Shown here: positions 1-7,964 of the stretch, in pieces
Layout: the number at the start of each line of letters is the position of its first letter
Position numbering within the stretch: position 1 is the stretch's first letter
Translations under genes and position numbers: made by a program
Notes under the pieces: generated by a model
The model's database searches: none
Seen by the model: only the letters and a program-made list of their open reading frames with translations
Told to the model about the DNA's origin: nothing
From: Ruthenibacterium lactatiformans
Lineage (GTDB): Bacteria; Bacillota; Clostridia; Oscillospirales; Ruminococcaceae
Reading direction: 5' to 3'
NCBI RefSeq assembly: GCF_000949455.1
Contig: NZ_JXXK01000011.1
Span: forward strand, 44,631 to 108,630
Length of the DNA: 64,000 nt

Positions 1-1
1 G

Positions 2-304
2 GTCATCGACGACACCGACGATATCATTCTCATCAGCCTGGAGGGCATCATCATCCGCATGCATGTGGAGGATATCAACGTGCAGAGCCGCTATGGTTCG
101 GGTGTGCGCGTGATGCGCCTGGGCGAGGGCGACCGCGTGGTGACGGTTGCCCGCACCGAGCATTCCGACGAGGAGGAGACCGCAAAGCCCGAGGACGACG
201 GCGCCGAGGAGGAGCTTTCCGCCGAAGAGCTGGCGGCTCTGGAGGCTGAGGAAGCGCAGAATGCCGCCGGCGAAGAGGACGCGGCGCCGGAGGACGGCGA
301 GTAA
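2..304 (+). CDS. gyrA: DNA gyrase subunit A, C-terminal end (partial)
   Basis: This is the last 100 codons of a gene that begins before the window; the frame is open from base 2. GyrA cuts and rejoins DNA in the GyrA2GyrB2 supercoiling enzyme. The visible part starts in the last blade of the DNA-wrapping beta-pinwheel (ISLEGIIIRMHVEDI, then RYGSGVRVMRL and DRVVTVARTE), which matches the end of GyrA rather than ParC. It ends in a tail of about 45 residues made almost only of Glu, Asp and Ala, as many Firmicute GyrA proteins do. Its position before mnmE/mnmG/noc/parAB is consistent with an origin-proximal location. The blade motif makes the call secure although the catalytic domain is not seen. 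Confidence 0.9.
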   Translation, partial: VIDDTDDIILISLEGIIIRMHVEDINVQSRYGSGVRVMRLGEGDRVVTVARTEHSDEEETAKPEDDGAEEELSAEELAALEAEEAQNAAGEEDAAPEDGE

Positions 305-401
305 GCTTTCCGCTCCGGCAGAAAAGAGCCCGGCTGAAAAGCAGCCGCAGCAAGGAACCGTCCCCCGGCCGGGGAAAAAATAAGGATGGAAGGGTTGCTT
401 T

Positions 402-962
402 TTGAAACAGGGAAAACAGATCTCAGCGGTGCTGTTCGGAGTTTTGGCCGTATTTCAGATGTTCATTGTGCGGTACATGATGAACAATGCCGCGCTCACG
501 GGCGTGCCCATTATGGTTTTGGCGGAGATCGCGGCCGCGCCCGTTTTTGCGGCCGCGTGCGTGTGGCTGTTCAGCCGAGACGGCGTGCTTTCTCCCGTGG
601 GCAAAAAGGTGCTTGCGGGCAGCGCGCTGTTCTATCTGCTGTTTATTGCGGTGTACTATGATCTGGAGGTCAATCTGATCCTTTCCGGCCTGTCCACCCT
701 CGGGCAGGAATTGGCGAATGGTTTGACGCCGGGCTATCTCGGCATGGCGGCGAAGGTGGTGCTGCTGGTGCTGGCCGTCGGGTTTGCCGTAACGGCGCCG
801 AAAAAGCCCGGCGAGCCGTCGGAGCTGAAGGAAGTGCTCCAGGAGGCGGCCGAGGCGATGAGCCTGGACAAGGAAACCATGGAAAAAGAAGTGGAACAGG
901 CGGTTTCCGCCTTTGAAGAAAACATCGGCGCCGAAGAACTGGACGGCGGCGAGAAACAGTAA
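402..962 (+). CDS. Membrane protein of unknown function with acidic C-terminal tail
   Basis: This is a 186-residue protein starting at TTG, with GGAAGG 8 bases upstream. I do not recognise a family. It shows about four hydrophobic segments (roughly residues 8-25, 36-56, 66-84 and 105-128), short loops, then a charged, helix-prone tail rich in Glu and Lys (residues 130-186) that is probably cytoplasmic. It lies 97 bases after gyrA and 15 bases before the next small gene, so the three may be co-transcribed. The codon usage and GC match the neighbours, which argues for a native gene. Function cannot be inferred from the sequence. Confidence 0.6.
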   Translation: MKQGKQISAVLFGVLAVFQMFIVRYMMNNAALTGVPIMVLAEIAAAPVFAAACVWLFSRDGVLSPVGKKVLAGSALFYLLFIAVYYDLEVNLILSGLSTLGQELANGLTPGYLGMAAKVVLLVLAVGFAVTAPKKPGEPSELKEVLQEAAEAMSLDKETMEKEVEQAVSAFEENIGAEELDGGEKQ

Positions 963-977
963 AAGGAGAAGCGTCCT

Positions 978-1277
978 ATGGATATGAAAAACTGGAATGT
1001 AGACAAAACACAGATCGCCGCCCAGCAGGAGGCACTGAAAAAAAGCATGAATTTTGCTTATGTGGGCCACGGCCCAAAAGCCACGGGCTTTATGGCAAAG
1101 CAGTTTAAACGTAAGCCGGGCCTGTATGCGCGCTGTGTGCAGTGCGGCTATTACATGCCTCTGGATGCCAAGGGCGAGGAGACCTGCCTTTGCGGAAACC
1201 TGCGCCGCGACGAGCACAGCTTTAAAAGCGATCTGCCCGCCACTGAAGTGGAAATCTTCAAGGGCACGAAGCGGTAA
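978..1277 (+). CDS. Small protein with a Cys-pair (zinc-ribbon-like) motif, function unknown
   Basis: This is a 99-residue protein with ATG at 978 and AAAGGAGAAG just upstream. Near the middle it has CVQCGYY and, about 18 residues later, CLCGN, a CxxC...CxC arrangement that could bind one zinc or iron ion in a rubredoxin-like or zinc-ribbon knuckle. The N-terminal third is polar and helical, with KK and GHGPKATGF motifs. It follows the membrane protein by 15 bases, suggesting translational neighbours in one transcript. No enzyme motif is visible. The metal-binding idea is inference from cysteine spacing only. Confidence 0.55.
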   Translation: MDMKNWNVDKTQIAAQQEALKKSMNFAYVGHGPKATGFMAKQFKRKPGLYARCVQCGYYMPLDAKGEETCLCGNLRRDEHSFKSDLPATEVEIFKGTKR

Positions 1278-1382
1278 GAGGGCGCAAAAAAGCGACATAC
1301 GGCCGCCCGTGCGCGGAGAGGAGCGCTTCTCTCCCGCCCGGACGGCTTTCCCTGTTTTATTCGGATCAAAGGAGGCCGTATC

Positions 1383-2072
1383 GTGACAGCGGCGGAGTAC
1401 CTTGCCTCGGAGCCTGTGGGCAATGCAGATCTTTTGGAGATGCTGCGCCGGGGCACGGCGGATGTTTTATACTGCACACAGCACGCGCTGGCCATGCATG
1501 AGCGTGTCAGCGGCGCGGCGGTGCTTTGCGCCGAAACAGAGCGGGAGGCGCGCGCGGCGCTGGAACATCTGCCCCGCACCGGGCTTTATGTGGCCCACGG
1601 TGCGTTGTGTGCCCGCCTTCTTCGGGAGGAAACAGGCTGTACAGGCGGACAAAAGTGCCGTCAGGCACGGTATTTGCGGCCTGTGCCGCCCGCGCCCGTG
1701 CCGGGCGTGGAACTGCGCATTCTGGATGAAAGCCATACAGACCTTGTGTTTGAACACTATCACATGGCGCCGGGCCGAGATTATGTAGCGGAACGCCTTG
1801 CCGCGGGCGCAATGACGGGCGCATTTTTGGATGGCGTGCTGGCGGGCTTCATTGGCATCCACGAGGAAGGCAGCATCGGTATGCTGGAGGTCCTGCCGGC
1901 TTATCGGCGGCGCGGCCTTGGCTACGCCCTGGAGGCGGGAGCCATCCGCCGCGCACTGAAGGAGGGCGCTATCCCCTATTGTCAAGTCATTGAGGGCAAT
2001 ACGGCTTCTATGGAGCTGCAGAAAAAGCTGGGTCTGGAATTTTCAGATGGGTTTGTGTATTGGCTGTTTTGA
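1383..2072 (+). CDS. GNAT-family N-acetyltransferase
   Basis: This 229-residue protein starts at GTG with AAAGGAGG 7 bases upstream. The C-terminal half carries a GNAT fold: a beta strand with GFIGIHEEGSIGMLEVLP, then the acetyl-CoA pyrophosphate loop RRRGLGYALE (R-x-x-G-x-G/A type), and the late motif NTASMELQKKLGLEF typical of FR47/GNAT proteins. The first 90 residues form a divergent N-terminal domain, as in two-domain GNATs whose first half is degenerate. Substrate cannot be predicted. It is separated from the genes on its left by about 105 bases and followed by an AT-rich pair of small genes. Confidence 0.8.
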   Translation: MTAAEYLASEPVGNADLLEMLRRGTADVLYCTQHALAMHERVSGAAVLCAETEREARAALEHLPRTGLYVAHGALCARLLREETGCTGGQKCRQARYLRPVPPAPVPGVELRILDESHTDLVFEHYHMAPGRDYVAERLAAGAMTGAFLDGVLAGFIGIHEEGSIGMLEVLPAYRRRGLGYALEAGAIRRALKEGAIPYCQVIEGNTASMELQKKLGLEFSDGFVYWLF

Positions 2073-2085
2073 ATGGGTGGCTGAT

Positions 2086-2343
2086 ATGAAAAAAATTACT
2101 GTTCAGGATAGAGCAGAGAAATTTATTAACGAGCTTGGAAAGTATGCAGTGGGAAATTTTAAATATTGGTTTCCCTTTTGTAAACTGCAGAAAAATATTT
2201 CCGTCATTGCATATGACCTTGATAGAATATATAAAGAGAATTGTATTGAACAAATCGAAAGGGTATTACATACTTGCAAAATTTGTGTTGCAGATTCTTT
2301 TCAGAATCAAATGAATAATCCAAGATTTAAAAAAAATATATGA
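2086..2343 (+). CDS. Small AT-rich protein, first part of a probably frameshifted gene
   Basis: This is an 85-residue open frame starting at ATG 2086, with GGGTGG 6 bases before it. Base composition is strikingly lower in GC than the flanking genes, a sign of recent acquisition. No family is recognised; the protein is soluble, with WFPFC and a charged helical end. It stops at TGA overlapping the ATG of the next frame (ATGA). Just before the stop is a run of eight A (2329-2336). With nine A the frame would run straight into the next open frame, giving one protein of about 149 residues. The two pieces are therefore probably one gene, broken or translated by -1 slippage. Confidence 0.5.
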   Translation: MKKITVQDRAEKFINELGKYAVGNFKYWFPFCKLQKNISVIAYDLDRIYKENCIEQIERVLHTCKICVADSFQNQMNNPRFKKNI

Positions 2344-2528
2344 TAAGGTTGCTTTATGAAAAAGATGGCATAGGATATAATTTCCCTTGGTACGTAGAAA
2401 CATTTTACTATGACCCCTCAAGAAGGTGGATGATTTATGTGTCTCATGAAGGAACAATAACTTTTACCGGAAACGAAATTACACAAGCAGCGAATAGAAT
2501 AATTTCATCTCAATATATGATAAAATGA
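2340..2528 (+). CDS. Second part of the probably frameshifted small AT-rich gene
   Basis: This 62-residue frame opens at ATG 2340 inside the stop of the preceding frame. It has no ribosome site of its own. It encodes a compact, aromatic-rich stretch (YNFPWYVETFYYD, then RRWMIYVSHEGTITF) that looks like the beta-rich C-terminal half of a small folded domain, as seen in some immunity-type proteins, though I cannot name the family. Because the joined product would be of normal domain size, I read it as the continuation of the frame at 2086. It is followed by 120 bases of AT-rich DNA before mnmE. Confidence 0.45.
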   Translation: MIRLLYEKDGIGYNFPWYVETFYYDPSRRWMIYVSHEGTITFTGNEITQAANRIISSQYMIK

Positions 2529-2648
2529 TTTTTACTGCGGAAAATTTTTTTATATTAAAACAAAATCCACTATAATTGGCATTGTTGGATTTTCTTGAGG
2601 TATTTGTACATTTGTGCTACAATAAAACGAATTTGAAAAGAAAGGGGC

Positions 2649-4034
2649 ATGCGGGCCTTGGTGCAGCAGAATGGGACCATCGCGGCCATTGCTACGCCGC
2701 CGGGCGTGGGGGGCATCGCCGTCGTGCGTATTTCCGGCAGCGGGGCTTACAGCGTGGCCGAAGCGGTATTCCGGCCCAAAAATCCGAATAAAAGCCTGCG
2801 TGCCGCGTCGGGTTATACAGCGCTGTTCGGCCATTTTGTGGAGGACGGGGCGCTGTGCGACGAGGTGGTAGCGCTTTGCTTCCGCGCGCCTCACAGCTAT
2901 ACGGGCGAGGATGTGGTGGAGCTTTCCTGCCACGGCGGCAGCGCCGTGAGCGCGCGCCTGCTGCGCGCCTGCTGTGCGGCTGGCGCAGCTCCGGCCGGGC
3001 CGGGCGAATTTACAAAACGCGCGTTTTTGTCCGGGCGTATCTCGCTCACACAGGCGGAAGCTGTAATGGATCTGATCAACGCTACCTCCCGGCAGGCCGC
3101 CGCTGCCGCCGCTGCCGCCATGGAAGGAGCGCTGTACGCAAAGATAAAATCTGTACAGGAAAACCTTGTGTCGCTCGCCGGACATATCGCTGCCTATACG
3201 GATTATCCGGAGGAAGATGTACCGGAGCTTTCGATGGGGGCGCTGGAAGCTTCCCTCGGGTGCGCGAAGGCAGCGCTGGATAAGCTGATTGCGGGCTATG
3301 ATGCGGGCGCGGTGCTGCGCCGCGGTGTGGACACAGCCATCATCGGCAGCCCAAACGTGGGCAAAAGCACGCTGCTGAACCTGCTCTCCGGTTTTGAGCG
3401 TGCCATCGTTACGCCCGTGGCGGGTACCACACGGGACGTGGTGGAGCAGGAGATCCAGCTGGCCGGGGTTCGTCTGCTTCTGGCGGATACGGCGGGTATC
3501 CGGGACACCGACGATCTGGTGGAGGCGGAAGGCATCCGCCGCAGCTACCGCCACTTGGAACGCGCCGGCCTGGTCCTTGCAGTGTTCGACGGCTCCGCGC
3601 CTCTCTCCCCCGCCGATCTTTCGCTGGCGGAAAAGTGCGCGGGCCGGCCGGCCGTGGCGATCCTCAATAAAACGGACCTGCCGCAGCAGGCGGATGAAGA
3701 AAGTTTGCGGCCTTATTTCAGCACGGTGGTGAACATCAGCGCGAAGGACGCGGCGTTTCTTCCGGCGGTGGAGCAGGCGGTCACAGACGCGCTTCATTTG
3801 GCGGAAGCGGACCCCGACGCAGGGCTTCTGGCAAATGAGCGCCAGCTCGCTGCCGCCCGCACAGCACAGGCTGCGCTTGCGGACGCGCTGGAGGCTGTAA
3901 ACGGCGGATACACGCTGGACGCAGCGGGCGTATGCGTGGATGACGCTCTGCGTGCGCTGTACGAATTGACTGGGGAAAATGCCGGGGATGATGTGATCGA
4001 CGAAGTATTTTCTAGGTTTTGTGTCGGTAAATAA
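2649..4034 (+). CDS. mnmE: tRNA uridine-5-carboxymethylaminomethyl GTPase MnmE
   Basis: MnmE works with MnmG (encoded at 5228) to install the cmnm5/nm5 group on wobble U34 of certain tRNAs. All family hallmarks are present in 461 residues: the formyl-tetrahydrofolate-binding N-domain opening with TIAAIATPPGVGGIAVVRISG, the helical domain, an inserted G domain with GSPNVGKST near residue 233, TTRD, DTAGIRDT near 279, NKTD near 340 and SAK, and the essential terminal motif FCVGK. Length is standard. The start ATG is preceded by AAAGAAAGGGG. The gene begins a run with several small genes before mnmG, whereas mnmE and mnmG are usually adjacent. Confidence 0.97.
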   Translation: MRALVQQNGTIAAIATPPGVGGIAVVRISGSGAYSVAEAVFRPKNPNKSLRAASGYTALFGHFVEDGALCDEVVALCFRAPHSYTGEDVVELSCHGGSAVSARLLRACCAAGAAPAGPGEFTKRAFLSGRISLTQAEAVMDLINATSRQAAAAAAAAMEGALYAKIKSVQENLVSLAGHIAAYTDYPEEDVPELSMGALEASLGCAKAALDKLIAGYDAGAVLRRGVDTAIIGSPNVGKSTLLNLLSGFERAIVTPVAGTTRDVVEQEIQLAGVRLLLADTAGIRDTDDLVEAEGIRRSYRHLERAGLVLAVFDGSAPLSPADLSLAEKCAGRPAVAILNKTDLPQQADEESLRPYFSTVVNISAKDAAFLPAVEQAVTDALHLAEADPDAGLLANERQLAAARTAQAALADALEAVNGGYTLDAAGVCVDDALRALYELTGENAGDDVIDEVFSRFCVGK

Positions 4035-4147
4035 AGTACAATAATTGAAATTATATTATAATATTACAAATTGTATTATATTTTGGTCGTTTCTTTACAA
4101 GAAAACAAAGCGCACGGAAAGACGACCTTTCGGAAAGGAATGGAAAA

Positions 4148-4549
4148 ATGGATTCTGCTGCGTTGGCACAGGCATTGTGGGCGGATATCGGCGCGCAGCG
4201 GTGGGATGCGCTGGCCGCATATTTCCTGCCTGGTGCGCTGATTTTCTGGCATAACACCGACGAGTGCTTCACCGCAGAGGAATTTGTGCGGGCCAACCGT
4301 GAATATCCCGGGAACTGGCGGATAGAGATAGAACGTGTCCATGCACTGGCGGATGCGGCGGCAACAGCCGTGCGGGTATACGGTCCGGATGGAACTTCTT
4401 TCCACGCCGCGTCATTTTTTACGTTCCGGCACGGAAAAATCGTCCGCCTGGATGAATATTGGGGCGATGACGGCCCCGCGCCGGAGTGGCGGCGCGCGCT
4501 GGGCATCGGCAGGCCCATCCAAAGGGAGGACCGGTATGGCGGCGAATGA
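4148..4549 (+). CDS. NTF2-like (SnoaL-type) small protein
   Basis: This 133-residue protein has the layout of an NTF2/SnoaL alpha-beta barrel: an N-terminal helix pair, a hydrophobic PGALIFWHNTDECFTAEEFV stretch that would line the pocket, and late beta strands SFFTFRHGKIVRLDEYWGDD, a typical ending of the polyketide-cyclase-like fold. Such proteins are either small enzymes or ligand binders; no catalytic set can be assigned. The start is ATG 4148 after GGAAAGGAATGG. It overlaps the next gene by 14 bases, so both are almost certainly one transcriptional unit. Confidence 0.75.
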   Translation: MDSAALAQALWADIGAQRWDALAAYFLPGALIFWHNTDECFTAEEFVRANREYPGNWRIEIERVHALADAAATAVRVYGPDGTSFHAASFFTFRHGKIVRLDEYWGDDGPAPEWRRALGIGRPIQREDRYGGE

Positions 4550-4907
4550 TTATCTGATGCGTCAGATCGAGGATATGGCCCGTTTTTTGGGGAAAGTGCT
4601 GTTCGTCAAAACCGAAGAGACGATTCCGTTGTTCGACGAACAGGGCAATGTACTGGAGAGCGGTTTGCTTTATAAGCGCCTGTGTGCCATGCTGGAGGAG
4701 GGCGATGCAAACAGCGCGGAAAATCTGCTGTTTGACGAAGTGGAAGCTCATCCCGACCCGGCATATTTGCAGGTGGCTGTGCAGTTCTATGCCGATTTGC
4801 AGCATTGGACGGACGCGGCGCTGGAAGCGGCTGATTTTTCCCGTCAGGAGGTTTTGGACGGCCTTGCAGCCGTGAAGGAGCTGTATGAGAAAAGGGCCGG
4901 TGGGTAG
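4536..4907 (+). CDS. Conserved hypothetical protein (DUF6483-like)
   Basis: This 123-residue protein starts at ATG 4536, inside the end of the preceding gene, with AGGGAGGA about 10 bases upstream. It is a mostly helical, acidic soluble protein beginning NDYLMRQIEDMARFLGKVLF, a start I associate with the DUF6483 family of Firmicutes; that assignment is from memory and tentative. The remainder reads like a short TPR-like helical repeat (LLYKRLCAMLEEGDANSAENLLF, then LEAADFSRQEVLDGL). No active-site residues stand out. It belongs to the mnmE-mnmG interval operon. Confidence 0.6.
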   Translation: MAANDYLMRQIEDMARFLGKVLFVKTEETIPLFDEQGNVLESGLLYKRLCAMLEEGDANSAENLLFDEVEAHPDPAYLQVAVQFYADLQHWTDAALEAADFSRQEVLDGLAAVKELYEKRAGG

Positions 4908-4939
4908 AAAGCGAAAGAATAAGACAGGAGAACTGCAGT

Positions 4940-5191
4940 ATGACGGAATTTCGGTATGACACACAGCTCCTGATCGAGGGCGAAAACCTGGATGAGGACA
5001 CGGTGCACGACCATTTCATCCGGCACTTTAAAGGCGACTGCCTGCTGGCCGTGGGGGATGAAAATCTCATCAAAATACATTTTCACACAAACGAACCCTG
5101 GCAGGTACTGGAATATTGTGCGGGACTGGGGGAAATTTTCGATATCGTGGTGGAGGATATGGACCGGCAGGCGCGCGGCTTAAAGGGCTGA
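4940..5191 (+). CDS. Stand-alone FakA/DegV-kinase C-terminal-like domain
   Basis: This 83-residue protein resembles only the C-terminal region of the FakA/YloV family (the DAK-type fatty-acid kinase that partners DegV proteins): YDTQLLIEGENLD, then the diagnostic GDENLIKIHFHTNEPWQVLEYC block and a closing GEIFDIVVEDM. The ATP-binding DAK2 domain is missing, so it cannot be a kinase. It has its own ribosome site (AGGAGAA) and an intact frame, so it looks like a functional small protein, not a decaying copy. It may bind a DegV-like or FakB partner; that is inference. It lies 36 bases before mnmG. Confidence 0.7.
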   Translation: MTEFRYDTQLLIEGENLDEDTVHDHFIRHFKGDCLLAVGDENLIKIHFHTNEPWQVLEYCAGLGEIFDIVVEDMDRQARGLKG

Positions 5192-5227
5192 GCGGCAGGC
5201 CGGACAAAGAAACGGGGCAAACGGACA

Positions 5228-7108
5228 TTGGATATTTTAGGCGGTTATGAAGTTGTGGTCATCGGTGCAGGGCACGCGGGAATAGAAGCCGCCTGCGCCG
5301 CGGCGAAGCTGGGTGCGAAGACGGCGCTGTTCACGCTCACGCTGGACGGCATCGGGAATCTGCCCTGCAATCCGTCCATCGGAGGCACGGCCAAGGGACA
5401 TCTTGTGCGGGAGATCGACGCGCTGGGCGGTGTGATGGGGATTGCGGCGGACGCCACTTTTTTGCAGAGCCGCATGCTGAACATGGGAAAAGGGCCGGCC
5501 GTCCATTCCCTGCGCGTGCAAACGGACAGGCGCAAATACCACGCCTATATGAAGCAGCTGCTGGAAAAGACGCAGAATCTGGAAGTCAAGCAGGCCGAGA
5601 TCACGGCTGTGGACATCCGGGACGACGCGGTGTGCGGAGTGTGCACGCATCTGGGCGGATATTACAGGGCTGACGCCGTGATCGTTGCGACAGGAACTTA
5701 TCTGGGCGGCCGTATTTTTGTGGGCGAGGCCAGCTATGCCAGCGGGCCGGACGGCCAGCATGCCGCCTGCGCGCTGACAGAGAGCCTGCGCGCCGCGGGC
5801 GTGCCGCTGCGCCGTTTCAAGACCGGAACGCCGGCCCGGGTACACCGGCGCAGCATCGATTTTTCAAAGCTCACCCGCCAGCCCGGGGACGAGAGCATCC
5901 AGCCTTTTTCCTTTCTGACAAAGAGCGAGATGAAAAATAAGGTGGATTGCTATATAGCCTTCACCAATGAGGAGACGCATCGTGTTATCCATGCGAACCT
6001 GCACCGCAGCCCGTTGTACGGCGGAAAGATCGAGGGCGTCGGTCCGCGATATTGTCCGTCTATTGAGGACAAGGTGGTGCGCTTTGCGGAAAAGCCGCGG
6101 CACCAGATATTTGTGGAGCCGTGCGGGCTGGACACCGAGGAAATGTACCTGCAGGGTATGAGCTCCAGCCTGCCCGAGGCTGTGCAGAATGAAATGTACC
6201 GTACCATAGAGGGCTTCGAGCATTTGGAGATCATGCGCCCGGCTTACGCCATCGAGTATGATTGTGCTGACCCTACGGCGCTTGCACCCACGCTGGAGTT
6301 CAAGGAGATACGCGGCCTGTATGGCGCGGGCCAGTTCAACGGCACATCCGGCTACGAGGAAGCGGCGGCTCAGGGCCTGCTGGCGGGCCTCAACGCGGCG
6401 CGCGCGGTACAGGGCAGGCCGGGCATTGTGCTTAAACGGCAGGAAAGCTATATCGGCACGCTGGTGGACGACCTTGTGACGAAGGGCGTGCTGGACCCTT
6501 ACCGCATGATGACGAGCCGCAGCGAATACCGCCTGTATCTCCGGCAGGACAACGCCGACGAGCGGCTCACGCCGCTGGGCCGGGAGATTGGTTTGGTGGA
6601 CGACGCGCGCTGGGCGGAGTTCAACCATCGCCGGGCCGTGCGCCGGGAGGAAGCTGCCCGCCTGACAAAAGTGGTTGTGCGTCCTGCGGATGCGAACCCG
6701 GTCCTTGCGGAAAAAGGCGAACCGCTTCTCACAAGCGGGGCCTCGGCCGCAGAGCTTCTGCGACGCCCCGCGTTGCGTTATACCGACATTGCACGGATGC
6801 TGCCGGAAAACCCGGACGTCACGCCCTTTATCGCCTATTGCCTGGAAACGGAGATCAAATATGAGGGCTATATCAAACGCCAGCAGAGCCAGATCGGCGC
6901 GGTGAAACGGCAGGAAGAAACGCCGATTCCCGAGGATTTTGATTACGCGCCGTTAACGGGCTTGCGTCTGGAGGCTCGGGAGAAGCTGGCGAAGATACGT
7001 CCCCGTTCCGTGGGGCAGGCGGCGCGGATTCCGGGCGTCGGCCCGGCGGATGTTGCCTGCCTTGCGGTGGAGCTGGCGAAACGGCGCAGAAGTGAGGGAA
7101 AGGAATAA
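5228..7108 (+). CDS. mnmG: tRNA uridine-5-carboxymethylaminomethyl modification enzyme MnmG
   Basis: MnmG (GidA) is the FAD-dependent partner of MnmE in wobble-U34 modification. The 626 residues start at TTG 5228 and show the FAD-binding VVIGAGHAGIEAA motif at residues 10-22, the signature NPSIGGTAKGHLVREIDALGG, PRYCPSIEDK, and the C-terminal block with YEGYIKRQQ and ARIPGVGPADV. Length is normal. The start codon is unusual but no ATG or GTG fits the conserved N-terminus. It is followed five bases later by rsmG, the classic mnmG-rsmG pair. Confidence 0.97.
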   Translation: MDILGGYEVVVIGAGHAGIEAACAAAKLGAKTALFTLTLDGIGNLPCNPSIGGTAKGHLVREIDALGGVMGIAADATFLQSRMLNMGKGPAVHSLRVQTDRRKYHAYMKQLLEKTQNLEVKQAEITAVDIRDDAVCGVCTHLGGYYRADAVIVATGTYLGGRIFVGEASYASGPDGQHAACALTESLRAAGVPLRRFKTGTPARVHRRSIDFSKLTRQPGDESIQPFSFLTKSEMKNKVDCYIAFTNEETHRVIHANLHRSPLYGGKIEGVGPRYCPSIEDKVVRFAEKPRHQIFVEPCGLDTEEMYLQGMSSSLPEAVQNEMYRTIEGFEHLEIMRPAYAIEYDCADPTALAPTLEFKEIRGLYGAGQFNGTSGYEEAAAQGLLAGLNAARAVQGRPGIVLKRQESYIGTLVDDLVTKGVLDPYRMMTSRSEYRLYLRQDNADERLTPLGREIGLVDDARWAEFNHRRAVRREEAARLTKVVVRPADANPVLAEKGEPLLTSGASAAELLRRPALRYTDIARMLPENPDVTPFIAYCLETEIKYEGYIKRQQSQIGAVKRQEETPIPEDFDYAPLTGLRLEAREKLAKIRPRSVGQAARIPGVGPADVACLAVELAKRRRSEGKE

Positions 7109-7113
7109 AAGCT

Positions 7114-7815
7114 ATGATTGATACAGAGCGCCTCATCCGGAAGGCGGCGGCTTACGGCATCGACGCAGCTCCCGTGGTACGGAAGCTGGACGAATATGCC
7201 GCGCTGCTGGTGGAATACAATCAAAAAGTAAACCTTACCGCCATTACGGATGCCGAAGGCATTGAGGACCGTCATTTCATCGACAGCCTGCTGCTGGCCG
7301 CGCGCCCGGAGGTGTGCGGGCGTATGGTGGATGTTGGCACGGGCGCAGGGTTTCCCGGCATTGTGGCGAAGCTGTTTCGCCCGGAGCTGGATCTGACGCT
7401 GATGGAGCCGACGGGCAAGCGGGTCGATTTTTTGAAATATGCCTGCAGTGCGCTGGGCGTGGAAGCCGAATTCGCCAAGGAGCGCGCAGAGGAAGCCGCG
7501 CGCAAGCAATGGCGCGAGAGCTTTGACGTGGCCACGGCCCGGGCCGTGGCCGCACTGCCGGTGCTGGCCGAGTATTGCCTGCCCTTGCTGAGGCGGGGCG
7601 GCGTGTTCATTGCCATGAAAGGCAGCGGCGCGGATGAGGAAATTGATGCCGCGCAGGGTGCGGTTGCCAAGCTGGGCGGGAAATATGCGGGCCGTCAGGA
7701 TGTGACGTTGCCCGACGGTTCGGCCCGGACGCTTATTTTGTATGAAAAAATATCGCAAACTCCGCCTGTTTACCCAAGAAACGGCGGCAAAATCGCAAAA
7801 GCCCCGTTGAAATGA
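7114..7815 (+). CDS. rsmG: 16S rRNA (guanine527-N7)-methyltransferase RsmG
   Basis: RsmG (GidB) methylates G527 of 16S rRNA using S-adenosylmethionine; loss gives low-level streptomycin resistance in other bacteria. The 233-residue protein contains YNQKVNLTAI, the HFIDSLL block, the SAM-binding motif DVGTGAGFPGI, LMEPTGKRVDFL and the late RAVAALPVLAEYCLPLL segment. It starts five bases after mnmG with its ribosome site (GGAAAGGAA) inside the mnmG end, so the two are coupled. A large hairpin with a T-run follows at 7861. Confidence 0.96.
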   Translation: MIDTERLIRKAAAYGIDAAPVVRKLDEYAALLVEYNQKVNLTAITDAEGIEDRHFIDSLLLAARPEVCGRMVDVGTGAGFPGIVAKLFRPELDLTLMEPTGKRVDFLKYACSALGVEAEFAKERAEEAARKQWRESFDVATARAVAALPVLAEYCLPLLRRGGVFIAMKGSGADEEIDAAQGAVAKLGGKYAGRQDVTLPDGSARTLILYEKISQTPPVYPRNGGKIAKAPLK

Positions 7816-7860
7816 CATCCGGTTGTCGAATGATGTAAATGGAAATAACTGGAAATATTA

Positions 7861-7917
7861 GCGTATCCGTGCTACAATTTGTCTTGTTGCAAGATGTTGG
7901 CGCGGATACGCTTTTTT
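7861..7917 (+). terminator. Terminator-like hairpin between rsmG and noc, with a promoter -10 box in its loop
   Basis: GCGTATCCG (7861-7869) pairs with CGGATACGC (7903-7911) and is followed by six T and CTTTT. The 33-base loop contains TGCTACAAT (7870-7878), a good extended -10 box, and a small CTTG/CAAG stem. The same DNA may therefore stop rsmG transcripts and start noc transcripts, or attenuate noc. Confidence 0.55.
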
Positions 7918-7964
7918 CTTTTCACTTTTCGGCGTATTTCCCGCGTGCAAAGGAGGAACCCGAT

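Noticed and set aside
4302..4318. ATATCCCGGGAACT as a second Noc site
   Set aside because: It has two mismatches to the site and lies within a coding sequence where the codons explain it.
5228..5233. An alternative ATG start for mnmG
   Set aside because: No in-frame ATG or GTG precedes the conserved VVIGAGHAG motif closely enough; TTG 5228 is the only fitting start.
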